Below, in pieces: positions 8,567-19,775 of a DNA stretch of 52,865 nt (its first letter is position 1; the number at the start of each line of letters is the position of its first letter). The notes beneath the pieces were generated by a model. That model had not been told where the DNA came from. It made no database searches and saw nothing but the letters and a program-made list of their open reading frames with translations. The translations under genes and the position numbers were made by a program. The stretch spans positions 1 to 52,865 of the forward strand of contig CATOTD010000017.1 in NCBI GenBank assembly GCA_951812995.1, read 5' to 3'. Source of the stretch: an uncultured Gammaproteobacteria bacterium. GTDB lineage: Bacteria > Pseudomonadota > Gammaproteobacteria > Eutrophobiales > Eutrophobiaceae.

Positions 8567-9381
8567 TTACATAGTTTTTGGGACTATCTCCTCTCTGAGC
8601 ATAGTTTGTATGCATCGCTCGGCCTTGCCGTTGGTTCTGGGTGTGTAAGGCCGAGTAAACAGGTGGCCGCTACCCATTGCCTTGAGTACGATGCCGAAGA
8701 ACTTTGCTTGATACCCCGAGCCATAGTCGGTCATCACCTGCTCAATCTGTATGCCCATTGATTCATAGTAGGCTTTCACGCTCTTGAAGAACGCGGTCAC
8801 ACGCTCTTTGCGTTCGTCGGGCAGAATCTCAGCGTAACTGAGTCGGGAATGAGCATCGATGCAGATGTGTATGTACTCCCAGCCAGCCCCTGCAAACGGC
8901 TTACCTTTGTGAACACCGGTGACTCGAGTGAACCTGGATAAGACCGCTCATAGCGATTATTGGGTTTAGCGGGTGCAAGCGCGGAGCGTTTGTTTAGACC
9001 GAGTCGTCTGCGGTGCAAAGACATTGTGGCGGGGTCGAGCCGACATTCCTGGCAATCTGGCCCATGGTCCGGCGGTGCTTACGTAGCAAAGAGATGCGGC
9101 GGACTTGCCTATCTGTCAGTGCTCTGGGATGGCGGCTGACTGGCCGAGAACCACTATCTTCCAGGCCTGCCAGACCTTCCTTCTCAAATCGATTGTTCCA
9201 CTTCAATACAGTGTGAGTTGACGTATGAAACTCTTGCGCCACCTGGGTCGCTGAAAAACCAGGTTGTTGGGCTCGTCTGACCATACTCAGTCAACCTTCC
9301 GGTGTCAATGGGGCATGCTTGTGTACGTTCATGCGGGTTTCTGTTGACCCTATTGGTTTGGTCACTTATATAATCTCTCAC
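8567..9381 (-). mobile_element. IS481-family element, degenerate and truncated
   Basis: A relic transposase runs from ATG near 9330 (MNVHKHAPLTPEG, then an in-frame TGA) through VAQEFHTSTHTVLKWNNRFE (helix-turn-helix) and RRISLLRKHRRTMGQIARNVG. After frameshifts near 9020 and 8950 it reads GWEYIHICIDAHSRLSYAEI and MTDYGSGYQ...YTPRTNGKAERCIQTMLREE. The last two carry the rve-fold DDE core. The C-terminal tail is lost near 8590. The 5' edge ends in an AT-rich TGTGAGAGATTATATAAG-type terminus near 9381, immediately before the truncated RND gene, so this insertion or a later deletion is what removed the start of that gene. Confidence 0.75.
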
Positions 9382-9403
9382 ATGGCTCGCATGAATAACC
9401 TAT

Positions 9404-11731
9404 TTCCAGATTACGCTAGGTGATGTTGCTAACATTGACTACGGCGCAGCACCCACATTCAGTGCAGGCTCGATCATGGGTGAGGAAGGTATTGTCTTGA
9501 TGGTTATCGGGCAATACGGTGCCAATACGCTGAATGTTTCCAACGCAGTTGAAAAAGCAATCGCCGGGCTTGATGAGATATACGCTGATAATGATATCAA
9601 GTTGCATCCGACGTTATTTCGTCCAGCCAATTATATCGAACGTTCAGTCAGTAGCATTACCGGACATCTATTGATTGGTGGTCTGTTTGTAGTTGCTATA
9701 TTGGTGATTTTTTTATTCAATTTCAGGACCGCGTTTATCTCCGTTATGGCCATTCCCTTATCATTATTGACGGCCATTTTGGTGTTGTTGGAGGCGGGGG
9801 TAAATTTGAATATCATGGTCATTGGCGGTTTGGCTATTGCATTGGGTGAAGTCGTAGATGATGCAATTATTGATACTGAAAATATCTTTAGACGCTTACG
9901 ACAAAACAAACTATTAGTCAAACCATTGCCTCTGCCAGAAGTGGTCTACAGCGCATCAATGGAAGTGCGCGGCTCGGTTGTCTATGCCAGCTTTATTGTG
10001 GCATTGGTTTTTGTGCCGCTCTTACATCTTAGCGGCATCACTGGGCGTTTGTTTGCGCCACTTGGCATGGCCTACATATTGTCAATCATGATGTCTTTAT
10101 TGGTGGCATTAACAATAACGCCCGCTCTGTGTTATATGCTACTGGCAAAAGATAAATTGCAAAATATTGAACCGCCGCTGATCAATTTTTTGCAACCACG
10201 CTACGCAAAATTATTAGCTTTGATTTCTCGTTTTCCCTATTTGTTGATCATCTCGACAATACTTTTTTGTTTGTCTGGACTGTCGGTATTGCCGAAACTT
10301 GGCGGTCAGTTTATTCCTGATCTGAGAGAGGGACATTATATTATTCACACCTCAAATATTGCGGGTACCTCGCTACAAGAATCGATGCGTGTCGGTAACC
10401 AGATTTCTAAGTTGTTCATGGCTATTCCAGGTGTCGTTTCTGTCTCTGTCTGGTCGGGTCGGGCCGAGCGTGGTGCTGATACTTTTGGTAGTCATTATAG
10501 TGAGTTTGAAGTTGATTTGGATGCGCAACTAAGTGGTTCTGAGCAGCAACGTGTATTGGATGCAATACGCAAAATATTAGACGAGTTCCCCGGCTTGCGT
10601 TACGAAGCACACAATTTTCTATCAGAACGCATAAACGAAACTATTTCTGGTTACACCACGCCGGTAGTTGTCAATATCTATGGAAATGATTTGGATGCGC
10701 TGGATAAAAAAGCAACGGAAGTCGCTACCGTGATGAAAACGATTGATGGCGCGGCCAATGTGCAGGTGCAATCCTCCGCACCCACACCACTCTTGCAAAT
10801 TGCATTACGCTTGGATAGATTGCAAGCGCATGGCCTTACGCCGCTGGCAGTCGTGAACACGATTAAAACCGCATTTGAGGGTTTATCCGTTGCGAAATAT
10901 CAAGAAGATAATCGCATCTATGATGTTGTTGTCATTGCCCCTGAAGACAGCCGCCAAACACCCGATGATGTGCGACAACTACCGATTGAAACAGCAGATG
11001 GTTTGTTATTAGCACTGGAAGAATTGGCCGATATTAGACAACAGCACGGTCGCTATAATATCCTGCATCAAGATGGACAACGCCTGCAAAGCATTACGAG
11101 TCATGTTGTGGGGCGGGATATTGCTGGTTTTATGGCAGAGCTTGAACAGACTATATTTGATCAAGTGCAATTTGATGCAACGCTTTATCCGGAATTTACC
11201 GGTGCTGCGATAGAGCAGGCGAAAGCGAAAGAAGAGCTGATTATTCTTTCGTGTTTGGTGTTGGCTGCCGTCATGATGTTGATCTATGTCGCAATCGGTA
11301 GTTTAAGAAACGTATTGTTGATGCTGTTTAACATTCCGTTCGCATTGGTGGGTGGTGTCGTTGCTGTATTGATGACGGGCGGCAGTTTTTCTGTTGGTTC
11401 GTTGGTGGGTTTTGTAACTCTGTTTGGTATCACGATTCGTAATACGATCATGCTGGTTTCTCATTATCAGCATCTGGTGCAAACAGAAGGGCTACCGTGG
11501 GATCTTGCCGTGGCCATTCAAGGGGCGCAAGAGAGATTACCTTCGATTCTGATGACGGCATTGGTTACAGCATTGGCAATGTTGCCCATAGCCGTCAATA
11601 GTGATAATCCAGGTCGTGAGATCATGGGGCCGATGGCGGCGATCATTATCGGTGGGCTGGCTTCATCAACAATTCTGAATCTGCTCATTATGCCGACAAT
11701 AATGCTTAAATTTGGCCGGTTTAATCAATAA
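9404..11731 (+). pseudogene. RND efflux permease (CusA/CzcA type) lacking its N-terminus
   Basis: The frame is open from 9404 (FQITLGDVANIDYGAAPTFS) to TAA at 11731, about 775 residues; an ATG at 9476 gives 751. It includes the permease half-repeats AILVIFLFNFRTAFISVMAI, NIMVIGGLAIALGEVVDDAI (conserved acidic residues of membrane helix 4) and, in the second half, RNVLLMLFNIPFALVGGVVA. A normal C-terminus follows. CusA/CzcA-like proteins have about 1040 residues, so roughly the first 270 are missing, including transmembrane helix 1 and the first porter subdomains. The heavy-metal RND subfamily is suggested by the GEVVDDAIID helix, but the substrate is not certain. No periplasmic adaptor gene is nearby. 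Almost certainly non-functional. Confidence 0.85.
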
Positions 11732-11830
11732 GCCCGCAAGCTCACTCCAAAGGCGGCGATGGCTTGATCGTGGTCATACATTTATGCGTGGATGGGTTGG
11801 CGGTGTCGAAGACCTATGCGGCTGAATATA

Positions 11831-12406
11831 TTAGCGGATGAGTTTAGTGAGAGTTTTGAATTTTGGGTGAGCGGCATCTTTTAACCACTCGAATAAAACC
11901 GATTCAGTATTTAATAGACTAACTCGGGCTTGTTTTAATCGTAATAGCGCGGATTCATAGCTGGTAAATTCACGTGCAGCAATGGCATCAATGACAACGT
12001 ATACATCAAACCCCGCCGCCGCCAGTTCTATAGCGCTTTGCAGTACACAGATATGTGCTTCTATGCCAGTGAGAATAATTTGCTTCTTGTTGATTTGGGA
12101 TAGGTGTGCAGTGAATTTAGCGGCACCCATGCAGGAGAACCTGGTTTTTTCAAAATGGCTGCCTGAGGCGGTAAGGTTTTGTGTAATAAATGTTTCAACC
12201 GCACCCAATCCTGCGGGATATTGTGCCGTTGTAATGACCGGGACATTCAATTCATTGGCCGCATGTAACAATATGACTGTATTTTTTCGCAACCGATTAA
12301 CGACTTTAGCCGGTATAGCGGTCGTTAATTTTTCTTGAACATCAATGATAATAAGACAACTGTCTTCAATATCACATAATCGATTCATATTATTTTTTGC
12401 TGTCAT
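11831..12406 (-). CDS. Isochorismatase-like cysteine hydrolase
   Basis: A 191-residue protein of the isochorismatase/nicotinamidase superfamily. The Asp-Lys-Cys triad is visible: Asp22 in LIIIDVQEKL, Lys87 in HFEKTRFS and Cys120 in TGIEAHICVLQ. The family hydrolyses amide or vinyl-ether bonds of small molecules. This subtype (YcaC-like, with GIEAHICV) has no assigned substrate. The start at 12406 lies one base beyond the stop of the TolC-like gene upstream, so the two are co-transcribed and probably translationally coupled. It is the last gene of the leftward cluster beginning at 14782. Confidence 0.85.
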   Translation of the reverse strand: MTAKNNMNRLCDIEDSCLIIIDVQEKLTTAIPAKVVNRLRKNTVILLHAANELNVPVITTAQYPAGLGAVETFITQNLTASGSHFEKTRFSCMGAAKFTAHLSQINKKQIILTGIEAHICVLQSAIELAAAGFDVYVVIDAIAAREFTSYESALLRLKQARVSLLNTESVLFEWLKDAAHPKFKTLTKLIR

Positions 12407-12407
12407 T

Positions 12408-13748
12408 TCAGTTAGATAACCAGGTGTTGATGATTTCCAGATCAGCCGGAGATAGCGTGCCTGCCGCTTGTTTGAGGCTGAGTGTGTCTAAAATATAATC
12501 GTATCTGGCCTGGCTATAATTGCGCCGCGCCTCGGACATTGCGCGCTGCGCTACCACGACATCTACGGCGGTGCGTGTCCCTACCTCAAAGCCAGCCTCT
12601 GTCGCTTTTAACGCTGTTTCACTCGACACAACCGCCTGTTTGAGTGCTTTTACACGGCTGATACCTGAAATGACGCCGAGGTAGGCTTGTCTAGTTAATC
12701 TTTGCGCAGAACGTCTGGCCTGTTCCAGCGCATACATTGAAATATTATAATTTTCATGTGCCTCGCGCGTGTAAGAACTAACCCGCCCGCCAGCATAAAT
12801 AGGTATATTTAATTCAAGCCCTACTGTCGTGGCATGTTGTTTAGTCGAACCAAAACGTCCACCAGAGGAATAATAAGCGTCAGAGGCAACCAGGTCGAGT
12901 GTCGGAAAATGACCGGCCGCCTGGCGTTGCACTTCTTTTTTTGCCATCTCTACGGCCTGTATCGCGGCCATGATGCCGGGATTTTGATCCAGGGATAATT
13001 GCGTCCAACGCTCGATAGCGGCGGGTTCAGGAGATACCAGTAATATCGTCTCGCCTAATGCCTTAACAGCAGTCAAATACTCGCCCGTCAATTCACGCAT
13101 GCTTTCCTGCGCATTATCGATTGCATTGAGGGCCTGGATTTCCTCTGCGATTGCAAGATCATAGCCAGCCTGGGCTTCATGTACATCCGTAATCGCGCTT
13201 AAACCGACTTCAAATCGTTGGCTTGCCTGTTCAAGCTGGCGATTGAGCGATGTTACTTCCGCCTGTGCAAATGCAAGGCTATCGCGTCGCGCCAGTATAG
13301 CGAAATAGCGCTCGGCAGTGCGCATGATTAATGCCTGTTGTGCCTGGCTACGTTCCGCTTCGGCTTGTTTTATTTTGCTGCCAGCCTGATCCAGTGCAAG
13401 CAAGCGATCACGTCGAAACAAGGGTTGGCTGATACTTAAACTGTAACCACGACTATTAAAGCTGATCTCGCCACTTGATCCTATTGCTCGCCCCCCCCCG
13501 CCTGATGAAATATTCTGTTCATTCTGCGTCGTATTAGCACTAAGGTTGATGGACGGCAACAGTTGCGACCATGCTTGTGGTCGTGATTCGAGTGTGGCGC
13601 GATACGCTGTTAGTGCCTGTAAATATGTCTGGTCATTTTTCTCTGCCAGCTTATAGACTTGCAGTAAATCGACAGCCAAACTATCCATTGCCAAAGAGCA
13701 TAACAGGGCCAACGTCAGCAGCTTTACATGGCGGCAATTTATAATCAT
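12408..13748 (-). CDS. TolC-family outer-membrane efflux/secretion channel
   Basis: A 446-residue protein with an N-terminal signal peptide (hydrophobic LLTLALLCSLAMDSLA, cleavage likely after residue 25). Two tandem OEP repeats follow, rich in Ala and Gln coiled-coil helices (for example LIMRTAERYFAILARRDSLA and SAQRLTRQAYLGVISGISRV). The TolC-like turn VGTRTAVDVVVAQRAM lies near residues 381-396. TolC homologues form a trimeric barrel plus periplasmic tunnel used by type I secretion systems and tripartite pumps. No partner pump lies beside it; the nearest RND gene (9404-11731) is truncated. The order pcm, rhodanese, tolC is a known arrangement in gammaproteobacteria. Confidence 0.88.
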   Translation of the reverse strand: MIINCRHVKLLTLALLCSLAMDSLAVDLLQVYKLAEKNDQTYLQALTAYRATLESRPQAWSQLLPSINLSANTTQNEQNISSGGGGRAIGSSGEISFNSRGYSLSISQPLFRRDRLLALDQAGSKIKQAEAERSQAQQALIMRTAERYFAILARRDSLAFAQAEVTSLNRQLEQASQRFEVGLSAITDVHEAQAGYDLAIAEEIQALNAIDNAQESMRELTGEYLTAVKALGETILLVSPEPAAIERWTQLSLDQNPGIMAAIQAVEMAKKEVQRQAAGHFPTLDLVASDAYYSSGGRFGSTKQHATTVGLELNIPIYAGGRVSSYTREAHENYNISMYALEQARRSAQRLTRQAYLGVISGISRVKALKQAVVSSETALKATEAGFEVGTRTAVDVVVAQRAMSEARRNYSQARYDYILDTLSLKQAAGTLSPADLEIINTWLSN

Positions 13749-13789
13749 ATTAACCCGATTTTATCTTATTTTTTTGTGGCGGCGGCAAT

Positions 13790-14107
13790 TTAATATTGCG
13801 CCATATTTGCATCAACCGTTCTGGCCCAAGCATCAACGCCACCCTCAAGATTACTGATCTTGTTAAAGCCTAGCCCGATCAGATAATTGGCGACTTGCAA
13901 GCTGCGTAGACCATGGTGACAAATGACTACTATGTCATCATCTGGTTTAAGATCCTGTTGTATTTTTTCGATATTGGACTGGCTAATATTGCGGGAGCCT
14001 TCGATACTGCAAAGTGCGTACTCCCATGATTCACGCACATCGAGCAGGAACGGTTTTTCACCCGCATCGAGTCTGGCTTTAAGTGCTACTGGTGATATAG
14101 ATTCCAT
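13790..14107 (-). CDS. Single-domain rhodanese (sulfurtransferase)
   Basis: A 105-residue single rhodanese domain. The active-site loop is CHHGLRS with Cys63, preceded by the strand DDDIVVI. The conserved LLDVRESWEYA lies at residues 21-31. Such proteins carry a persulfide on the cysteine and pass sulfur to an acceptor. The six-residue active loop plus the GlpE/YgaP-like length indicates a sulfurtransferase rather than a phosphatase. Its stop and the next gene's start are about 40 bases apart, and the upstream pcm-like gene ends 7 bases before its start. The physiological acceptor is unknown. Confidence 0.85.
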   Translation of the reverse strand: MESISPVALKARLDAGEKPFLLDVRESWEYALCSIEGSRNISQSNIEKIQQDLKPDDDIVVICHHGLRSLQVANYLIGLGFNKISNLEGGVDAWARTVDANMAQY

Positions 14108-14113
14108 AGCGCG

Positions 14114-14782
14114 TTAGAATTCAAACTCGTCTTTTTGTGTAGCGCCAATCAAAGCGGGCAAATCTGTCTCAAACAGGCCTTCAAATGAGACATCTGCATC
14201 ATTCAGTTTTGTATACACACACGCCTCCATAGCCGGGGATTGTCCCATGATCACAAATAATCGACCGCGTTCATGCAGCAGGCTTAAAAAACGATCATCC
14301 ATCATCGGTAACGATGCAGTGAGCACGATGACATCATATTTATCGGCATCATATTTATCGGATTGGGCGAATAAGTTGTAGACATCCTTGCTTGCAAGCG
14401 CAATGTTGCTAAATCCCAGCTTTGTAATTTTATCTCGCGCCCGATCAATAAAGTCCGGGTATATATCAATACTCTGCACGTGCTTGGCTGAACAGGCGAG
14501 TAGTGCAGTCAGATAGCCACAACCGGTACCGATTTCCAGTACGGATTCATCTGGTTTAATTGCCAGCGATTGTAAAAGGCGTGCTTCAAGTTTGGGAGGC
14601 ATGGTGGATTGTCCATGACCAATCGGGATCGAAGTATCGGCAAAGGCAAGTTCTTGATAGCTTGGTGGGATAAATTGTTCGCGTTGAATTTTAGGCAACA
14701 GATTCAACACCTCCTGATCCAACACTTCCCAAGTACGGATCTGTTGTTCAATCATGTTAAATCGGGCTTGTTCAATATCCAT
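14114..14782 (-). CDS. pcm: Protein-L-isoaspartate O-methyltransferase family protein
   Basis: A 222-residue class I methyltransferase. Motif I is VLEIGTGCGYLTALLA from residue 81, with an acidic residue after motif I in QSIDIYPDFID. The family pre-motif appears as GHGQSTMPPKLEARLLQSL; classical PCMT proteins have GQTIS here, so the substrate-binding loop is altered. PCMT repairs L-isoaspartyl residues in aged proteins. The copy found upstream of tolC in gammaproteobacteria often deviates in this loop and may act on something else. First gene of the leftward cluster; GAGAT-like purines precede the ATG at 14782. Confidence 0.8.
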   Translation of the reverse strand: MDIEQARFNMIEQQIRTWEVLDQEVLNLLPKIQREQFIPPSYQELAFADTSIPIGHGQSTMPPKLEARLLQSLAIKPDESVLEIGTGCGYLTALLACSAKHVQSIDIYPDFIDRARDKITKLGFSNIALASKDVYNLFAQSDKYDADKYDVIVLTASLPMMDDRFLSLLHERGRLFVIMGQSPAMEACVYTKLNDADVSFEGLFETDLPALIGATQKDEFEF

Positions 14783-14848
14783 ATCGCTATCTCTTGTGTT
14801 TTATAATGTATTGTAGTTAGTAATCGTATTATATAGCATGTCATCAAG

Positions 14849-14913
14849 CTAGGGCATATTTGCTGGCGACGACCGACCCTTTGTCTGATCTGATGAATGT
14901 CAATACTGGGGGC
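14849..14913 (+). promoter_or_regulatory. Degenerate TPP riboswitch (THI box) upstream of thiC
   Basis: The 3' half is recognisable: ACCCTTTG, CTGATCTG, AAT, CA, GGGG in the order and spacing of the THI element. The 5' half has AGGGCA, then GCTGGCGA where the pyrimidine-sensing CUGAGA loop normally lies. It ends 55 bases before the thiC start, the usual place for this riboswitch. The changed loop suggests weakened or lost TPP binding. Confidence 0.5.
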
Positions 14914-14964
14914 ACCGCGCATCTTGCCATAGGTTCGCTACTACTATTTATTAAAAGAGGTTAA

Positions 14965-16848
<1,884 letters not shown>

Positions 16849-16940
16849 TAAAGACAGATTTGTACAGGTAACCGTTTAATCGAATTTATGATGGCGATTG
16901 TAAGTTTCGATATATGATACAAAATTTATAGTGTGTAACT

Positions 16941-16984
16941 TAGGAGTCTGCCGGACTCAGGATGATTTGACTGCAATTGGGGGA
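16941..16984 (+). repeat. 44-bp repeat with internal hairpin, left copy
   Basis: It begins TAGGAGTCTGCCGGACTCAG and continues through GATGATTTGACTGCAATTG. Inside it, GAGTC and GACTC form a short hairpin. A nearly identical copy (about four mismatches) lies at 19356-19399 in inverted orientation, so the two bracket the acyltransferase gene. Confidence 0.8.
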
Positions 16985-17111
16985 CGGTACGCGCATAAAT
17001 TGTATGCTCAGGCGGGTTGCACTTGAGTACGCTAAACCTGTGCCCCTTCATTCGCTAACACCATGGATAGTTAATGACTATGACACAACACTACATCGTG
17101 ACCAACAGGGA

Positions 17112-19025
17112 TTACTGATTCTTGAGCAATAAATTCCATCTTTCCCGAACGACAGGAACTTGGGCGACCACAAATGAGTCCGTAAGATGCTGAGCGTCAC
17201 GAAAAACCACTATCCCCTCTTTAGTTATCGCGCTACAAATGCCTTTAGGGCAAACCAAATCGTTCAAATTTAGTAGGTATATATTTGCAAACCGGCTTAC
17301 TGCTGTATTTAAATATTCTACCTTTTTTTGAATCGGCTTTAATCTACCTTTAGCAGAACAAAATCCAAAGTTAATCCCCATATCAAGTAATAAGTCTCGT
17401 GAGACGCAACCAGGCCCGTCAAAACCTAAAGACGGTGTTCCCGGAATAACAATCGTTATAGCCGCTGCTCTGCTTATTCTCTCAAAAATTCTAGTACTCC
17501 CTTCAACCCATTCGGTTTCATTAAATTCATAAGTTGCAGCATTACCAATAATGATCAAATCGGGTTTAAGCATCTCTATAAAATCGAGAGAAGCATTCCT
17601 CCACTCTCCACAGACATGGTATATACTACCTATTCGCGGGTAAAAATATTCTACATCAATAATTGGGCATGAAGATTTTGTCAAAACGACTATGCGCCAA
17701 TCTGATTCTGGAAGCAGTTTTTTGTACATTGAAAACCATTGAGCGCCTATACTGTCAACAAAAAAAACAGCCGTTTTCTTTGATGTATCTGTGCCAAATA
17801 CACAAGGTTCAACTACCGCATGGTAATACCACGCATCGCAACCTTTTTTGTATATTTCAGGGAAGTCATTCCGCCATTGATAACTGATATCTTCTTGAGT
17901 GCCGATCATGGGTAATTTTTCCAGACTTTTATATATGAGAAGAAAAAGCACCAACATTGACAACAAACTCACCAAGATAACCAAACTGGGTCTGAAATGA
18001 CTAAATCTGCCTTTCCAAAAAGGTAGTTCAACTAATTTAAAGCTGATAATTGAGGCGAGTAATGATAATAAAATCAAGTTCATAGTGCCCAACGTTTGAT
18101 GCTGAATACCTAATGAAAAACCCAGCATAAAGATAGGCCAATGCCACAAATACAGCGCATAGGAGCGATCACCTAACCAAACAAGCACAGGATGAGTAAG
18201 CAAAAGCTGCGGGAGATCCGTACTGCTCCTTAGCCCACCAATAATCACAAGAAACGCTCCAAAAGAAGGGATCATTGCCCAAAATCCTGGATACGTCATA
18301 TTAGTGTTAAAAGTAACGCCTGAGGTAATAATGAATACTAAACCAACAATGACTATTATCAGGGGAAACTTGCTATTGCTAGCATCTTCCAAGTTTTTAA
18401 CCATAGGTGGTCTTTGAAGCCATAACACGGCTAAGGCACCAAGAGAAAACTGCCAAATTCGTGCAGGCATCAAATAAAAAGCCAGCATGGGCGACTTGCT
18501 TGTCCAATAGTAAGCGATCAATAAGCTCCCTAAAAATAAAAAGATAAATAGAAATAATATTCGTCTGAACTGAATTTGTTTACCCCTTGTTTTTGAACGA
18601 CCCATACAGGATGCTAAAATCAATATAAGCGGCCAAAACAAGTAAAACTGTTCCTCTATACCTAAAGACCATGTGTGCAGAAATAAATCTTTAGTGGAGA
18701 GCTCATCAAAATAATCCACTGCCTGAAAAGCAAAGTAAATATTACTCGTCCAGGTAGCAACGAATGGCGAAGAAGACAATTGCGCACGCGCCTCAGCCCC
18801 AGACAACAACCAGATTGATAAAAAAACAGATACTATGAGCATTAATGCCATAGCTGGAAAAAGTCTTTTTAATCGACGAGCATAAAAATCAAGAATAGAT
18901 ATGCTGTTTTTCTGTTTTAGCTCATTTACTAAAAGTCCAGTAATCAAATACCCAGAGAGGACAAAAAATACATCTACACCGACAAATCCGCCTTGCAAAA
19001 GAGGCAGGTTAGAATGGCTAAACAC
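17112..19025 (-). CDS. Acyltransferase 3 / SGNH fusion (OafA/YrhL type), start uncertain
   Basis: About 637 residues from a GTG at 19025. Ten or so membrane helices form an acyltransferase-3 domain (GVDVFFVLSGYLITGLL, TWSLGIEEQFYLFWPLIL, YALYLWHWPIF). A C-terminal SGNH-like domain follows, with VFFVDSIGAQW as the nucleophile block and FRDAQHLT as the Asp-x-x-His block. Such proteins O-acetylate O-antigen, capsule or peptidoglycan sugars at the inner membrane. Homology continues upstream of 19025 in the same frame (YRHDLQGLRAIAILLVVFSH, the family's first helix) as far as a TGA at 19113-19115. That extension contains no ATG, GTG or TTG. Either an unusual ATT/CTG codon starts the protein, or the 5' end has been damaged. 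Confidence 0.85.
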   Translation of the reverse strand: MFSHSNLPLLQGGFVGVDVFFVLSGYLITGLLVNELKQKNSISILDFYARRLKRLFPAMALMLIVSVFLSIWLLSGAEARAQLSSSPFVATWTSNIYFAFQAVDYFDELSTKDLFLHTWSLGIEEQFYLFWPLILILASCMGRSKTRGKQIQFRRILFLFIFLFLGSLLIAYYWTSKSPMLAFYLMPARIWQFSLGALAVLWLQRPPMVKNLEDASNSKFPLIIVIVGLVFIITSGVTFNTNMTYPGFWAMIPSFGAFLVIIGGLRSSTDLPQLLLTHPVLVWLGDRSYALYLWHWPIFMLGFSLGIQHQTLGTMNLILLSLLASIISFKLVELPFWKGRFSHFRPSLVILVSLLSMLVLFLLIYKSLEKLPMIGTQEDISYQWRNDFPEIYKKGCDAWYYHAVVEPCVFGTDTSKKTAVFFVDSIGAQWFSMYKKLLPESDWRIVVLTKSSCPIIDVEYFYPRIGSIYHVCGEWRNASLDFIEMLKPDLIIIGNAATYEFNETEWVEGSTRIFERISRAAAITIVIPGTPSLGFDGPGCVSRDLLLDMGINFGFCSAKGRLKPIQKKVEYLNTAVSRFANIYLLNLNDLVCPKGICSAITKEGIVVFRDAQHLTDSFVVAQVPVVRERWNLLLKNQ

Positions 19026-19355
19026 AACGAGTAAAATAGCAATAGCCCTGAGGCCTTGTAAATCGTGCCGGTAAATCAGATTGTGGCTTGTGGATTCGAT
19101 GGTAATCTGCTCTCAGTACGCTAACGCCCTGATATACAATTAATCAGAAACAGTTCTGACAAACTGTCTTTGGTGTTAATAAACTTGCCATAGGATATCT
19201 CTACGCTACTAATTTTCAAAGAGTATAAAGTTTTTCCAATATGAGAGCTTGCATGATTTAGTAATATAGCAGCATTGCATCTCAAAGATTTTTTAAAATT
19301 GATTCGACCAGATCGTTGGTCTAGGCCCGGCTTATTTCGCCAAATTCAGCCGCTC

Positions 19356-19399
19356 TCCCACAATTGTAGCCAAATCATCCTGAGTCCGACAGACTCCTA
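19356..19399 (-). repeat. 44-bp repeat with internal hairpin, right copy
   Basis: The reverse complement begins TAGGAGTCTGTCGGACTCAG and continues GATGATTTGGCTACAATTG, matching the left copy at 16941-16984. It lies about 240 bp beyond the acyltransferase 5' end. Confidence 0.8.
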
Positions 19400-19668
19400 G
19401 GCAGTTCTTACCCGTCGCCACAATATTCTTGGTAACCTCTGATTAAGTCATCCTGATTAAGGTGACTCTGTCCTGATTGCGAGCAACTCCAGGATAGTGC
19501 GCTTTACCAAGGCTTCAATGTGGATACTCCTCACACATTAACTAATGGATCTGCGTTGACCATCAACTAAGGTTTTGAATTATTTAATATTTCAATTTGA
19601 AACTGGATTGCGTACATGCTTTTACCCAGCTTATGCACAGGAAATCCTAAGCTAAGTCACTGGTTATT
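19400..19668. other. Intergenic region upstream of nrdA, no gene seen
   Basis: No open frame with family resemblance was found on either strand. A stretch GGTAACCTCTGATTAAG at 19431-19447 resembles the IS5 terminus GGAACCTCTGATTAAT of the element at 36979-38157 and may be a solitary IS5 end, but the match is short. Confidence 0.4.
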
Positions 19669-19716
19669 ACACATCATATAGTGGTTTAATTAAGTGTTTG
19701 GCACATTTTATTGTGT
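19669..19716 (+). promoter_or_regulatory. Tandem NrdR-box pair upstream of nrdA
   Basis: Two imperfect palindromes, ACACATCATATAGTGG (19669-19684) and GCACATTTTATTGTGT (19701-19716), resemble the NrdR consensus ACACWATATNTNGTGT. Their starts are 32 bp apart, about three helical turns, which is the spacing of known NrdR box pairs. An AT-rich TTATTATATTTT stretch follows directly, so bound NrdR would sit on the nrdAB promoter. Confidence 0.65.
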
Positions 19717-19775
19717 TATTATATTTTAGCGAATAGCAACCGTTGCAAGTAATAAAAACTAGAGAGAAGGAAACA

